Numbered from the stretch's first letter, positions 1 to 6,047 are shown. The stretch: 6,047 nt of DNA from Armatimonadota bacterium (GCA_020696885.1 JAJFMS010000250.1:1-6047), one strand, 5' to 3'. Notes: generated from the letters alone by a model not told the origin. Numbers and translations: made by a program.

Positions 1-320
1 AGCGGGGTGGCGTCCAGGGAGATCACGGACGGCACGCGGCGCATGATGTTGGCGGACAGTAGCGAGGTCACCTGGGTGTGGAAGAGCGCGCCATCCAGGG
101 AGGCGGTCCGCCGGCGTAGCCCGAGGTACGCTCCCAGCGAGGCCCGGAGGGACCAGTTGGAGCGCACGCCGGGCAGTCCCGCCCACCAGCCCGGGGTGCG
201 GTGGTAGGGCAGATCGATATACGACGGCCGCACGCTCCGATCCCGCGCGAGCACCGCCTTGAGGTTATCCGCGTGGGTGACGTGCCCCAGGGAGTACTCC
301 ATCGCCAGGCCTAATCTCAT
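1..320 (-). CDS. Glycosyltransferase, GT4-like, N-terminal part (runs off left edge)
   Basis: The frame opens with ATG at 320-318 and stays open for 106 codons to the window edge, so it is a 3'-truncated gene. The protein begins MRLGLAMEYSLGHVTHADNL. Its N-terminus aligns by eye with that of the glycosyltransferase just upstream: G..TH..N..A...RD.S.R near the start, then a YH..GW...LPG block, then RVP...LD.TP near residues 96-106 (here RRVPSVISLDATP, there SRVPAFFALDMTP). This is the donor-independent N-terminal half of a GT-B fold, so a cytoplasmic sugar transferase acting on a growing glycan is inferred from homology to the neighbour. The ATG overlaps the upstream stop codon as ATGA, which implies translational coupling. 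A GGTGAG sequence lies about five bases upstream as a plausible ribosome site. The catalytic C-terminal half lies outside the window, so sugar specificity and integrity cannot be judged. Confidence 0.85.
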   Translation of the reverse strand, partial: MRLGLAMEYSLGHVTHADNLKAVLARDRSVRPSYIDLPYHRTPGWWAGLPGVRSNWSLRASLGAYLGLRRRTASLDGALFHTQVTSLLSANIMRRVPSVISLDATP

Positions 321-1456
321 CGACGCTCACCACCGCTTTCCACCAACTGCGGCCGTCCGGGAAGGCCTACGGATCCGGGTACCACCTGCTTCATCGCATC
401 CAGCACGCGCGCGGCGTTCCCGCGGGAGTCGAAGCGCTGGACGGCACGACGGCGCGCCGCCTGCCCCATTCCGCGGCGCAGTGCCGCATCCTCGATCAGG
501 AGGTCCAGGCGGGCCGCGAGCCCCGCGTAGTCGCCCGGCGCCAGCAGGTAGCCGGTCTCCCCCTCTGCCACGATCTCCGGGATGCCGCCCAAGCGGGAAG
601 TGACCACCGGCAGCTCGCAGGCCATCGCTTCCAGCGCCACCAGCGAATAGCAGTCCGCCAGGGTCGGCAGGACAAACAGGTCGCTCTGCTGGTAGAGCCG
701 CACCAGCTCGGCGCTGTTATTCGACAGGTTCCGGTGGACCACCACGCCGGGAACCGCCGGCACCTGGTCGCGGGTCACCACGTGAAGCTGCCAGCGGGAC
801 TTGGTGCGCGTTTCCCGAGCCCACCGCAGCAGGAGGTCGCCCCCCTTGCGGGCGAAGTCGCCGCCCACGAAGAGCAGGCGAACGGTGCCGTCCCCGGCCC
901 GTGCCGCCGGCTCGGGGTGGTAGAGCTCCAGGTCTACGCCCGGTGAGATCGGCGTGATCTTCGCCGCCGGCACGCCGTAATCGGTGCGCAGGCTTTCGGC
1001 TACCCAGTCGCTCCACGGGAAGAGATGCACGGCCTTCTCATAGAGCCGCTCGGTGGCACGGCGCTTCCATCCGCCGAAGAATCTCGCGCGGGCGTGGGTG
1101 TAACCGTAATGCTCGCCCATCTGCTCCATCTGGACCGGCGTCATGTCCAGCGCGAAAAACGCGGGCACGCGGCTCACCAGGTCGGGGACAAACTTGGCCG
1201 CCCAGGTCGCCCACAACACCGCTTCCAGCTCCCCGATGCCGGCCAGTCCGCGGCGGATCTCCTGAGTACCCACCAGGGTGCCGCGGATGGAAGCCGGGAT
1301 GCCCGGGAGGCGCTGCAGCCAGCCGCTGCCCTGGTGATAGGAGACCGGGACCCAGGTGGACCGGATGGAGTGATCTCGTCCGACGGCGGCCTGGACGTTC
1401 AGGGCATGGGTGCGCAGCCCTACTTGCTGATCCATCACGAAGGCGAAGCTGTACAT
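317..1456 (-). CDS. GT4-type (GT-B fold) retaining glycosyltransferase
   Basis: The protein has 379 residues, usual for a group 1 glycosyltransferase. The C-terminal Rossmann domain is typical: LFVGGDFARKGGDLLLRWA (about 195-213) carries the R203/K204 pair expected to hold the donor phosphates. The segment from about 254 to 305 holds LYQQSDLFVLPT, ADCYSLVALEAMA and GGIPEIVAEGETGYLL. The family EX7E motif appears as D268...E276, so the first glutamate is aspartate. The N-terminal domain is less conserved but matches the next gene. The open frame extends upstream to 1783, but those extra 109 residues lie out of frame over the end of glf and are low-complexity Arg/Gly/Pro shadow sequence. The ATG at 1456 begins MYSFAFVMDQQVGLRTHALN, where homology to the paralogue starts, with GATGAG six bases before it. 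The gene sits 59 bases after glf and overlaps the next start. The role inferred is cytoplasmic glycan chain extension. Donor sugar is unknown; UDP-galactofuranose is possible because of glf. Confidence 0.93.
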   Translation of the reverse strand: MYSFAFVMDQQVGLRTHALNVQAAVGRDHSIRSTWVPVSYHQGSGWLQRLPGIPASIRGTLVGTQEIRRGLAGIGELEAVLWATWAAKFVPDLVSRVPAFFALDMTPVQMEQMGEHYGYTHARARFFGGWKRRATERLYEKAVHLFPWSDWVAESLRTDYGVPAAKITPISPGVDLELYHPEPAARAGDGTVRLLFVGGDFARKGGDLLLRWARETRTKSRWQLHVVTRDQVPAVPGVVVHRNLSNNSAELVRLYQQSDLFVLPTLADCYSLVALEAMACELPVVTSRLGGIPEIVAEGETGYLLAPGDYAGLAARLDLLIEDAALRRGMGQAARRRAVQRFDSRGNAARVLDAMKQVVPGSVGLPGRPQLVESGGERR

Positions 1457-1515
1457 CGAGCGCTCATCGTTTCCGGTTCGAAGAGAGGGCAGGCCGGGGG
1501 AACCAGCCGGTGACC

Positions 1516-2727
1516 TCACGGGGACTCGTGAGCGGAGATGCGTGCTCCGGGGCTCGTCCCGCGCCCGACCAGAACGGGAGTGGAGACCGAGGACGAAAGC
1601 TCCGCCTCGGCCTCGAGCCGGGTCGGCAGCCGCTTGGTGCCCGCCAGCCGGTCGTAGAGCGTCAGGGCCTGGGCCACCACCTGGTCCATGTTGTAGTACT
1701 TGTAGGTAGCCAATCGCCCGACGAAATGGACGCCGGGGGTCTGCTCCGCCAGAGCTTTGTATTTGTTGTAAAGCTCGGTGCACTCCCGCTTCGGGATCGG
1801 GTAGTACGGATCGCCTTCAGCGCGCGGATACTCGTAGACTACCCCGGTCTTGGCGTGCTCCTGGCCGGTGAGATGCTTGAACTCCGTGACCCGCGTGTAC
1901 TCATGCTGCTGGGGGTAGTTGACCACGGCTACCGGCAGTACCTGCTCCTGATCCAGCGTCTCGTGCCGGAACTCCAGCGAGCGGTAGGGCAGCTTCCCGA
2001 AGCGGTAATCGAAGAACGCGTCGACCGGGCCGGTGAAGATCATCTCGCGGTAGGGAGTGTGCCCCATCACGTCCCGGTAGTCCGTATCGAGCTGGACCGT
2101 GATGTTCGGATGGTCCAGCATCTGCTCGAACATCCGGGTGTAGCCATGCATCGGCATGGCCTGGTACGTGTCGCCGAAGTAGCGATCGTCCGTGTTCGTG
2201 CGGGTGGGGATGCGCGCCGTGACCTGGGCGTCCAGCTCCGAGGGGTCCAGGCCCCACTGCTTCCGGGTGTAGCCGCGGAAGAACTTCTCGTAGAGCTCCG
2301 TGCCGACTTTATTGACGACCACGTCCTCGCTCGTCCGGATCGGCTCCCGCCGCTCGGCCCGGCTATCGTAGAACGCCTGGCACTCCTCGTCGGTTTGCAG
2401 GTCCAGGCCGTACAGCTTGTTGATCGTGGTCCGGTTGATCGGGATCGGGAGGAGCTCGTCGTCCACCTCGGCGAGCACCCGGTGCTCGTACGGGCGCCAC
2501 TCGGTGAACCGGGAGAGGTAGTCCCACACGCGCTCGGAGTTGGTATGGAAGATGTGCGGGCCGTACTTGTGGATCAGGATGCCGTCGTCGTTGTAGCAGT
2601 CGTACGCATTCCCGCCGATGTGGCTGCGCTTGTCCAGCACCAGAACCCGTTTGCCGGCTCGACGCGCCAGCCGCTCTGCCAGCACACTCCCGGCGAAGCC
2701 CGCCCCCACGATCAGATAGTCAAACAT
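1516..2727 (-). CDS. glf: UDP-galactopyranose mutase
   Basis: This flavoenzyme converts UDP-galactopyranose to UDP-galactofuranose in the cytoplasm, using reduced FAD as a nucleophile; the product feeds galactofuranose-containing surface glycans. The 403-residue protein starts with the FAD-binding motif VGAGFAGSVLAERLA (about 7-21), followed by LDKRSHIGGNAYD (31-43). The diagnostic GPHIFHTN (56-63) contains the histidine near the flavin. RKQWGLDP (155-162) holds the substrate-stacking tryptophan W158. The mobile-loop arginine lies in RIPTR (172-176), and MPMHGYTRM (191-199) follows. The second conserved arginine is in YTRVTEFKH (277-285), YYPI is at 308-311, and the C-terminal FAD motif GRLATYKYYNMDQ spans 337-349. 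All key residues appear present, so the enzyme should be active. The ATG at 2727 places the Rossmann motif at the correct distance from the N-terminus, with AGGGGA about 13 bases upstream. An extra tail of roughly 30 residues follows the family core. The gene lies between a membrane protein and two glycosyltransferases, consistent with a glycan operon. Confidence 0.97.
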   Translation of the reverse strand: MFDYLIVGAGFAGSVLAERLARRAGKRVLVLDKRSHIGGNAYDCYNDDGILIHKYGPHIFHTNSERVWDYLSRFTEWRPYEHRVLAEVDDELLPIPINRTTINKLYGLDLQTDEECQAFYDSRAERREPIRTSEDVVVNKVGTELYEKFFRGYTRKQWGLDPSELDAQVTARIPTRTNTDDRYFGDTYQAMPMHGYTRMFEQMLDHPNITVQLDTDYRDVMGHTPYREMIFTGPVDAFFDYRFGKLPYRSLEFRHETLDQEQVLPVAVVNYPQQHEYTRVTEFKHLTGQEHAKTGVVYEYPRAEGDPYYPIPKRECTELYNKYKALAEQTPGVHFVGRLATYKYYNMDQVVAQALTLYDRLAGTKRLPTRLEAEAELSSSVSTPVLVGRGTSPGARISAHESP

Positions 2728-2899
2728 AGCCGCTGCTCAATCCCCTGGCTTCCGCGCCGGCTCCGGAGGTGAGGCCCTCCCGCGCCGTCCGCTGGTCACG
2801 CGAATGCGATGCCAGGGAGGACCTTCACCGGGGCGCGGAGGCGTGCAAGCGCGCCGGGGTGGAGCCACGGTGGTAGGTGGAGTGCGGGGTGCCACTTCA
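2728..2899 (-). other. Intergenic gap upstream of glf
   Basis: The 172 bases between the membrane protein stop and the glf start contain no convincing small gene and no recognisable -35/-10 pair. The only structure seen is an imperfect hairpin at 2826-2861. A purine-rich AGGGGA at 2746-2741 may serve as a distant ribosome site for glf. The gap is long for one tightly coupled operon, so an internal promoter of unrecognised type remains possible. Confidence 0.5.
2826..2861 (-). other. Imperfect G+C-rich hairpin between membrane protein gene and glf
   Basis: On the minus strand the arms are CACC-CC-GGCGCG and CGCGCC-CC-GGTG, that is six plus four base pairs separated by a symmetrical CC/CC mismatch, around a 12-base loop. 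No T-run follows, so this is not a classical Rho-independent terminator. It could be an mRNA processing or stability element, or chance pairing in G+C-rich DNA. Confidence 0.3.
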
Positions 2900-4222
2900 T
2901 TACTGCGGCACGGCCGCTCCCGGGTGGTCCGGGGGCAGGTACTTGAAGCTCTCGCCTCGACGCTGATCCAGATCGGGAACACGGTGTACCGATTGAGCCA
3001 GGCGAGCGGAGTTGTGGGTGACCGCCAGGCCCGCCAGTACTAGCGACAGGACCAGTACGGCGACCCGGAACCGGGTGAACGCGCCGGACGCGACCACCAC
3101 CAGCAGCAGCGGCAGGAAGTGCAGCGAGTAGAGGAACGTCTCGTGCCCGTAGACCAGGTGGAGTAGGAACTGTCCGAGGAGGCAGCCCGCAATCGGAACC
3201 CGGTAGGCCCGGCACTTCGGGTGGGTGAAGAGCGCGGAGAACCCGACCCCGACGAGGGCGAACCACACGAGGGAGCCCGCCAGGATGAGCCCGGAGTCCG
3301 AGGCGAGCGGGGAAGACTGGATGCTCAGGCCCTCGGCGCCGTGATGGGGCCAGATCGGGTAGGTGCCCACCTCCGGCATGAGCATCACGTGCGAGAACAT
3401 CACCCGGATACAGTCCAGCAAGCGCTGCGGCGTGAGCGGCTGGAGGAACGTCGCCTCGCCGTTGGTGGCAAGGAAGAAGCGAGAGCTGGGCACCAGCGCT
3501 CGCTGCAGCAGCCAGAGAAGGCACGCCAGCCCCAGCGCCCCCAACGTGATCTTCGCAGCCCGCCGCCACCCGGTGCGCGAAAACGTCACCACTAACCCCA
3601 CCATCCAGTTGGTGACCGTGGCCGTCAGGGTGATGGCGCTGCTCATCGCCAGCCACCAGCCCCGGTCCCGAACGCGCCAGGGAACCAGCGGCATGAGCAA
3701 ACCGAGCATGATGGTGATCGACCCGAGCGCATAGCTCTCCGGAACGATGAGCCAATGGATCGCCGAGGCACTGCTTATTGCGAGCACCGTGAAAACAGCC
3801 GCGTCTAACCGGAAGCAGCCGAGTAGCCGCAGCAGCGTATAGAACACCGCCGTCCACAGCACCGCGACCACGGTCAGGTACAGAGAGAGTGCGTTGACGG
3901 CTCTGACGTGCAGCAGCTTGCGGGCCGCGCCGATCGGCACACTGGTCATCAGCGGGAGCAGCGGGTGTACCTGGGAACGAAACTGATCCGCGGTGCGGGA
4001 CACCATCGTGACTGCATTCCGCGAGCAGTCAGCATCGAAGTAGGTGTCAAACGAAAAGAACAGCGCGGGGGACAACGTGCGCACATGGTGCCAGCACAGC
4101 CAACCGGCCAGGCCGCAGAGGCACAGGATAACCAGCAGTTCCGCCCATCGCGCGGGGCGCGTGATGCGGGACCGTGCCGGCAACAGCCCCTCTGCAGGTG
4201 GCCGCTCCGTAAGAACTTCCAT
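2900..4222 (-). CDS. Polytopic membrane protein, probable GT-C-type glycosyltransferase
   Basis: The 440-residue protein has a short basic N-terminal cytoplasmic stretch and about ten hydrophobic segments, near residues 27-45, 108-133, 140-160, 165-181, 189-214, 224-241, 311-333, 342-358, 363-380 and 386-402. Between the first two segments is a loop of about 60 residues with FFSFDTYFDADCSRN (55-69) and HPLLPL (86-91). Acidic residues here and an HP motif are typical of the first extracytoplasmic loop of GT-C enzymes, which use polyprenyl-phosphate sugars. Further notable stretches are PESYALGSI (161-169) and YGHETFLYSLHFLPLL (358-373). The protein is shorter than many GT-C enzymes and I do not recognise a named family. 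A polymerase or ligase-like membrane protein of glycan assembly is the alternative. The ATG at 4222 is chosen because the first membrane segment follows after about 26 residues; the ribosome site is weak (GGAG, 14 bases upstream). The gene precedes glf, which supports a glycan role. The gene call is firm; the function is inferred. Confidence 0.85.
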   Translation of the reverse strand: MEVLTERPPAEGLLPARSRITRPARWAELLVILCLCGLAGWLCWHHVRTLSPALFFSFDTYFDADCSRNAVTMVSRTADQFRSQVHPLLPLMTSVPIGAARKLLHVRAVNALSLYLTVVAVLWTAVFYTLLRLLGCFRLDAAVFTVLAISSASAIHWLIVPESYALGSITIMLGLLMPLVPWRVRDRGWWLAMSSAITLTATVTNWMVGLVVTFSRTGWRRAAKITLGALGLACLLWLLQRALVPSSRFFLATNGEATFLQPLTPQRLLDCIRVMFSHVMLMPEVGTYPIWPHHGAEGLSIQSSPLASDSGLILAGSLVWFALVGVGFSALFTHPKCRAYRVPIAGCLLGQFLLHLVYGHETFLYSLHFLPLLLVVVASGAFTRFRVAVLVLSLVLAGLAVTHNSARLAQSVHRVPDLDQRRGESFKYLPPDHPGAAVPQ

Positions 4223-4292
4223 CGATGGGTCACCAACTCCGTGAAAAGCGCCGCGCTGCTTCGCCAGCGCCGAGGGACGATCAACCCGCGGC
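4223..4292 (-). other. Short intergenic gap with two hairpins
   Basis: These 70 bases separate the beta-helix gene from the membrane protein gene. They hold most of one hairpin that overlaps the preceding stop codon and all of a second (listed separately), followed on the minus strand by TTTT and then GGAG before the ATG. No sigma-70-like promoter is visible. The arrangement would fit partial termination or mRNA processing between the two genes. Confidence 0.4.
4253..4270 (-). terminator. Possible weak terminator hairpin
   Basis: On the minus strand GCGCTG pairs perfectly with CAGCGC around the six-base loop GCGAAG. A short TTTT lies six bases beyond (after GGCGC), too far and too short for a strong intrinsic terminator. 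It lies between two co-directional genes, so at most it would attenuate transcription into the membrane protein and glf genes. Confidence 0.25.
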
Positions 4293-4303
4293 TCACGGGT
4301 TGA
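4281..4303 (-). other. Inverted repeat spanning the stop codon of the beta-helix gene
   Basis: TCAACCCG and CGGGTTGA form a perfect 8-bp stem with a 7-base loop (TGAGCCG on the minus strand) that contains the TGA stop codon at 4295-4293. No T-run follows. It may protect the 3' end of the upstream transcript or form the first half of a bipartite terminator with the next hairpin. Confidence 0.35.
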
Positions 4304-6047
4304 CCACTTGCACGTGATTCGCTGCTTGCTGGACCAGTCCGCTCGCTACGCCGCCCGGCACTGCGATCGGGAGCGTCGCCTTCGTTGGCCCGGAGTTCCC
4401 GACCACGGTGGCGGATTCGCAAATGGCGACCAGCGCGGCGCGGCCGGAGGTGGCGGAGGCCAGCCGGTTCCCCTCCAGCGTCACGTGACCCGCGAGGAGC
4501 ATGTTGCCCGAGCCGCCGATGAGCTCGTTGCCCGCCAGGTAGCAGGAACGGTACACGTCGCGCCAGTCGTTCTGCACGATCAGCCCGAGGGCTTCCACAT
4601 CCACCAGGAGGAGGACGAAGCGGCAGCCGACTGCCCGGAACTCACCCTGGAGCGGTCCCAGGTTCAGCCCGTTCGAGACCATCCGGCGTCCTTGCTCCTG
4701 GAGCTGCGCCAGCGGCATGACCTGCCGTCCCCCGCCGTACAGGTGGACGCGACCGAGCAGGTGGCACTGGTCCAGCGTTACATCCGCACGGGTATCGGTG
4801 ATCACGAGGGCAGCGCTGAAGAGCACCTGGGAGAGCACCGTGATCGCGGCGTTCACCGTACGCAGGCGCTCTTCTTTGTTGGCCTGGGGCTGTGCCGAGA
4901 TCACCTCTCGCTGCAAGCGGGTGGCGTCCTCCCGGAGAGACCGCTGCTGCTGCGGGTCGATGGCGAGCTGGCTCAGTCCGAACTCGGTGATCCGGTTGAG
5001 GACGTCGCCGGCCACCGGCTTTTCGATCTCGAAGAGGCGGGTGGCCAGCAGCTTGACACGGTTCGCCGGGTCCGGTTGGGCGAGGATCCGGTCGAGCTGG
5101 AGCGCGGGGAAATCGCGCAGCAGGCGTTCCAACTGCATGAAGTGACTGGACAGCACGGAGCGGCTGATGGAGACCCGCTCCGCCGCCTCGATGATCAGCA
5201 GGGCCGTGGGGAGGCCGCTCTGCTCCAACCGGCAGTCTTCCAGCGTGAGATCGCGCACTTCGGAGACGCGGAGCGGGAGCTCCACGCCTTCCGCGAAGAG
5301 GTCCAGGTGGCGCAGGGCGAGCGAGGCCAGGCCCCGCGCCTCCAGCGGCTTCTGGCGCAGGATGATCCGGGTACCCCGGCCGCTGCCGCCAATCGCCACG
5401 TGCCAGGCGCTTCCGTCCGGCGGGCCGAGTTGCAGGCCCTCCTCCAGGAAGTGCTCACCCGCCAGGAGGCAGATCGCGACGTCCGGAGACGCGCCGGCCT
5501 GCATGAGCGCCGCGATCGCCTCCGGCAGCGTGGAGAACTGCCCGCCCTTCCCTACCGTGACCGCGCACGCCACACCGCCGCCGCCGCCACCCGGGTTGAG
5601 GGTCGCAGTGAACTGGGCGATCACCGGCAGCGTCATCGCCTCGACGCCGCCGCTCAATGAAGCCTCGACGGTCTGGTACGGGGTGGTGGGGTCGGGCTGC
5701 CAGGTAGCGGAGGCGAACCCGCTGGCGTCCGTAACCGCCTCCACCGGCCCCGGGCCGCCGTCCAGCGTGCCCGCGCCCCCGGTAACCGTAAACTGGACCG
5801 TCACGCCTTCCAGCGGGCCGCAGGGCGTGCCGACGATCGCCCGGATCGGCTCAGCGACCTGTCCCGGCGACAGGTGCTGCGCGTCGCCGCTGCGAGGGTA
5901 GATGCTCGCGATGCGGGAGAGCCGGGTCACCGCATCCTGCACGGTACCGAGCCCCGCCAGGTTGTTACACGCCGGGTCCGCCTCGTAAAAGACGCCGCGG
6001 GCCAGGCTGAGATTGCCCACGAAGCGGACCGCCGCCGGCTGGGGCGT
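4293..6047 (-). CDS. Ig-like plus right-handed beta-helix protein, C-terminal part (runs off right edge)
   Basis: The frame is open to the right edge, giving 584 visible residues. A GTG at 6020 is in frame, but codons continue upstream of it (TPQPAAVRF), so the true start and any signal peptide are outside. Visible order: a stretch with ACNNLAGLGTVQDAV (about 26-40); a bacterial Ig-like domain of Big_1 type at about 55-150, recognised by GVTVQFTVTGGAGTLDGG and TDASGFASATW; a six-glycine hinge at 153-158; then a right-handed parallel beta-helix. The helix opens with CAVTVGKGGQFSTLPEAIAAL, a pectate-lyase-like entry, and has turns such as LTLEDCRLEQ, VTLDQCHLLG, FRAVGCRF and VTLEGNRL. Between about 305 and 410 the turns give way to charged, Leu-rich alpha-helical sequence. 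No polysaccharide-lyase catalytic signature was identified. Such folds often bind or cleave carbohydrates, or form adhesins or phage-tail-like fibres; location outside the cytoplasm is inferred. The 70-base spacing to the glycan genes suggests, but does not prove, a shared transcript. Confidence 0.85.
   Translation of the reverse strand, partial: TPQPAAVRFVGNLSLARGVFYEADPACNNLAGLGTVQDAVTRLSRIASIYPRSGDAQHLSPGQVAEPIRAIVGTPCGPLEGVTVQFTVTGGAGTLDGGPGPVEAVTDASGFASATWQPDPTTPYQTVEASLSGGVEAMTLPVIAQFTATLNPGGGGGGVACAVTVGKGGQFSTLPEAIAALMQAGASPDVAICLLAGEHFLEEGLQLGPPDGSAWHVAIGGSGRGTRIILRQKPLEARGLASLALRHLDLFAEGVELPLRVSEVRDLTLEDCRLEQSGLPTALLIIEAAERVSISRSVLSSHFMQLERLLRDFPALQLDRILAQPDPANRVKLLATRLFEIEKPVAGDVLNRITEFGLSQLAIDPQQQRSLREDATRLQREVISAQPQANKEERLRTVNAAITVLSQVLFSAALVITDTRADVTLDQCHLLGRVHLYGGGRQVMPLAQLQEQGRRMVSNGLNLGPLQGEFRAVGCRFVLLLVDVEALGLIVQNDWRDVYRSCYLAGNELIGGSGNMLLAGHVTLEGNRLASATSGRAALVAICESATVVGNSGPTKATLPIAVPGGVASGLVQQAANHVQVVNP

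Noticed and set aside
1457..1783. Upstream extension of the complete glycosyltransferase to an ATG at 1783
   Set aside because: The extra 109 residues are mostly a frame-shifted reading of the 3' end of glf, are low-complexity Arg/Gly/Pro, and precede the point where homology to the neighbouring paralogue starts.
1510..2772. A 420-codon open frame on the plus strand, exactly opposite glf
   Set aside because: Glf is unmistakable on the minus strand. The antisense product is Val/Leu/Arg/Asp-rich with no recognisable domain, which is the usual mirror of G/C-biased third positions.
2796..3857. A 353-codon minus-strand frame overlapping the membrane protein gene
   Set aside because: The product is Ala/Gly/Pro/Arg/His-rich with no membrane pattern or motifs. 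The overlapping frame at 2900-4222 gives a coherent polytopic membrane protein.
3949..4422. A 157-codon minus-strand frame bridging the gap between the beta-helix and membrane protein genes
   Set aside because: It overlaps both genes out of frame, and its Arg/Ser-rich product has no recognisable features.
5575..5592. CCGCCGCCGCCGCCACCC triplet run as a possible repeat element
   Set aside because: It encodes the six-glycine hinge of the beta-helix protein and is too short to be an independent repeat.
4308..5660. A 450-codon plus-strand open frame opposite the beta-helix gene
   Set aside because: Its product is rich in Arg, Gln, His and Glu without domain motifs, while the minus strand encodes clear Ig-like and beta-helix repeats.
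5998..6020. GTG at 6020 as the true start of the beta-helix protein
   Set aside because: The frame stays open to the window edge. The N-terminus from this GTG has no signal peptide and appears to begin in the middle of a domain, so an internal valine is more likely.

Overview
The window is G+C-rich bacterial DNA (clearly well above 60% by eye). All five supported genes lie on the minus strand and read from the right edge to the left edge. Long open frames on the plus strand are antisense shadows produced by the G/C bias at third codon positions. No rRNA, tRNA, insertion sequence or CRISPR array was seen. The taxon cannot be fixed from this sequence. The base composition, the right-handed beta-helix protein and the glycosyltransferase style would fit a high-GC phylum such as Chloroflexota or Gemmatimonadota, or an actinobacterium, but that is only an impression.

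In transcription order: (1) 6047-4293 is the 3' part of a large protein. A Big_1-type Ig-like domain is joined by a six-glycine hinge to a right-handed beta-helix, and the helix is interrupted by a charged alpha-helical stretch. (2) After a 70-base gap holding two small hairpins, 4222-2900 encodes a polytopic membrane protein of about ten helices with features of GT-C glycosyltransferases. (3) After a 172-base gap with one imperfect hairpin, 2727-1516 is glf, UDP-galactopyranose mutase, the most secure call here. (4) After 59 bases, 1456-317 encodes a GT-B fold, GT4-type glycosyltransferase. (5) A second glycosyltransferase starts in an ATGA stop/start overlap at 320 and runs off the left edge. 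It is not a complete ORF within the window. Its N-terminus is visibly homologous to the preceding enzyme, so the two are tandem paralogues.

Taken together, genes 2 to 5 look like part of a surface-glycan locus that makes and uses UDP-galactofuranose. Glf supplies the furanose donor, the two soluble GT4-type enzymes would extend a glycan on the cytoplasmic face, and the GT-C-like membrane protein would act with a lipid-linked donor or acceptor at the membrane. The beta-helix protein upstream is a candidate secreted or surface protein. It may be an unrelated neighbour or an acceptor or partner of the glycan; the sequence does not decide this. Nothing in the window amounts to a clearly new system. 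The most unusual items are the composite Ig/beta-helix protein with its helical insertion, the tandem divergent glycosyltransferase pair, and the membrane protein of uncertain family.
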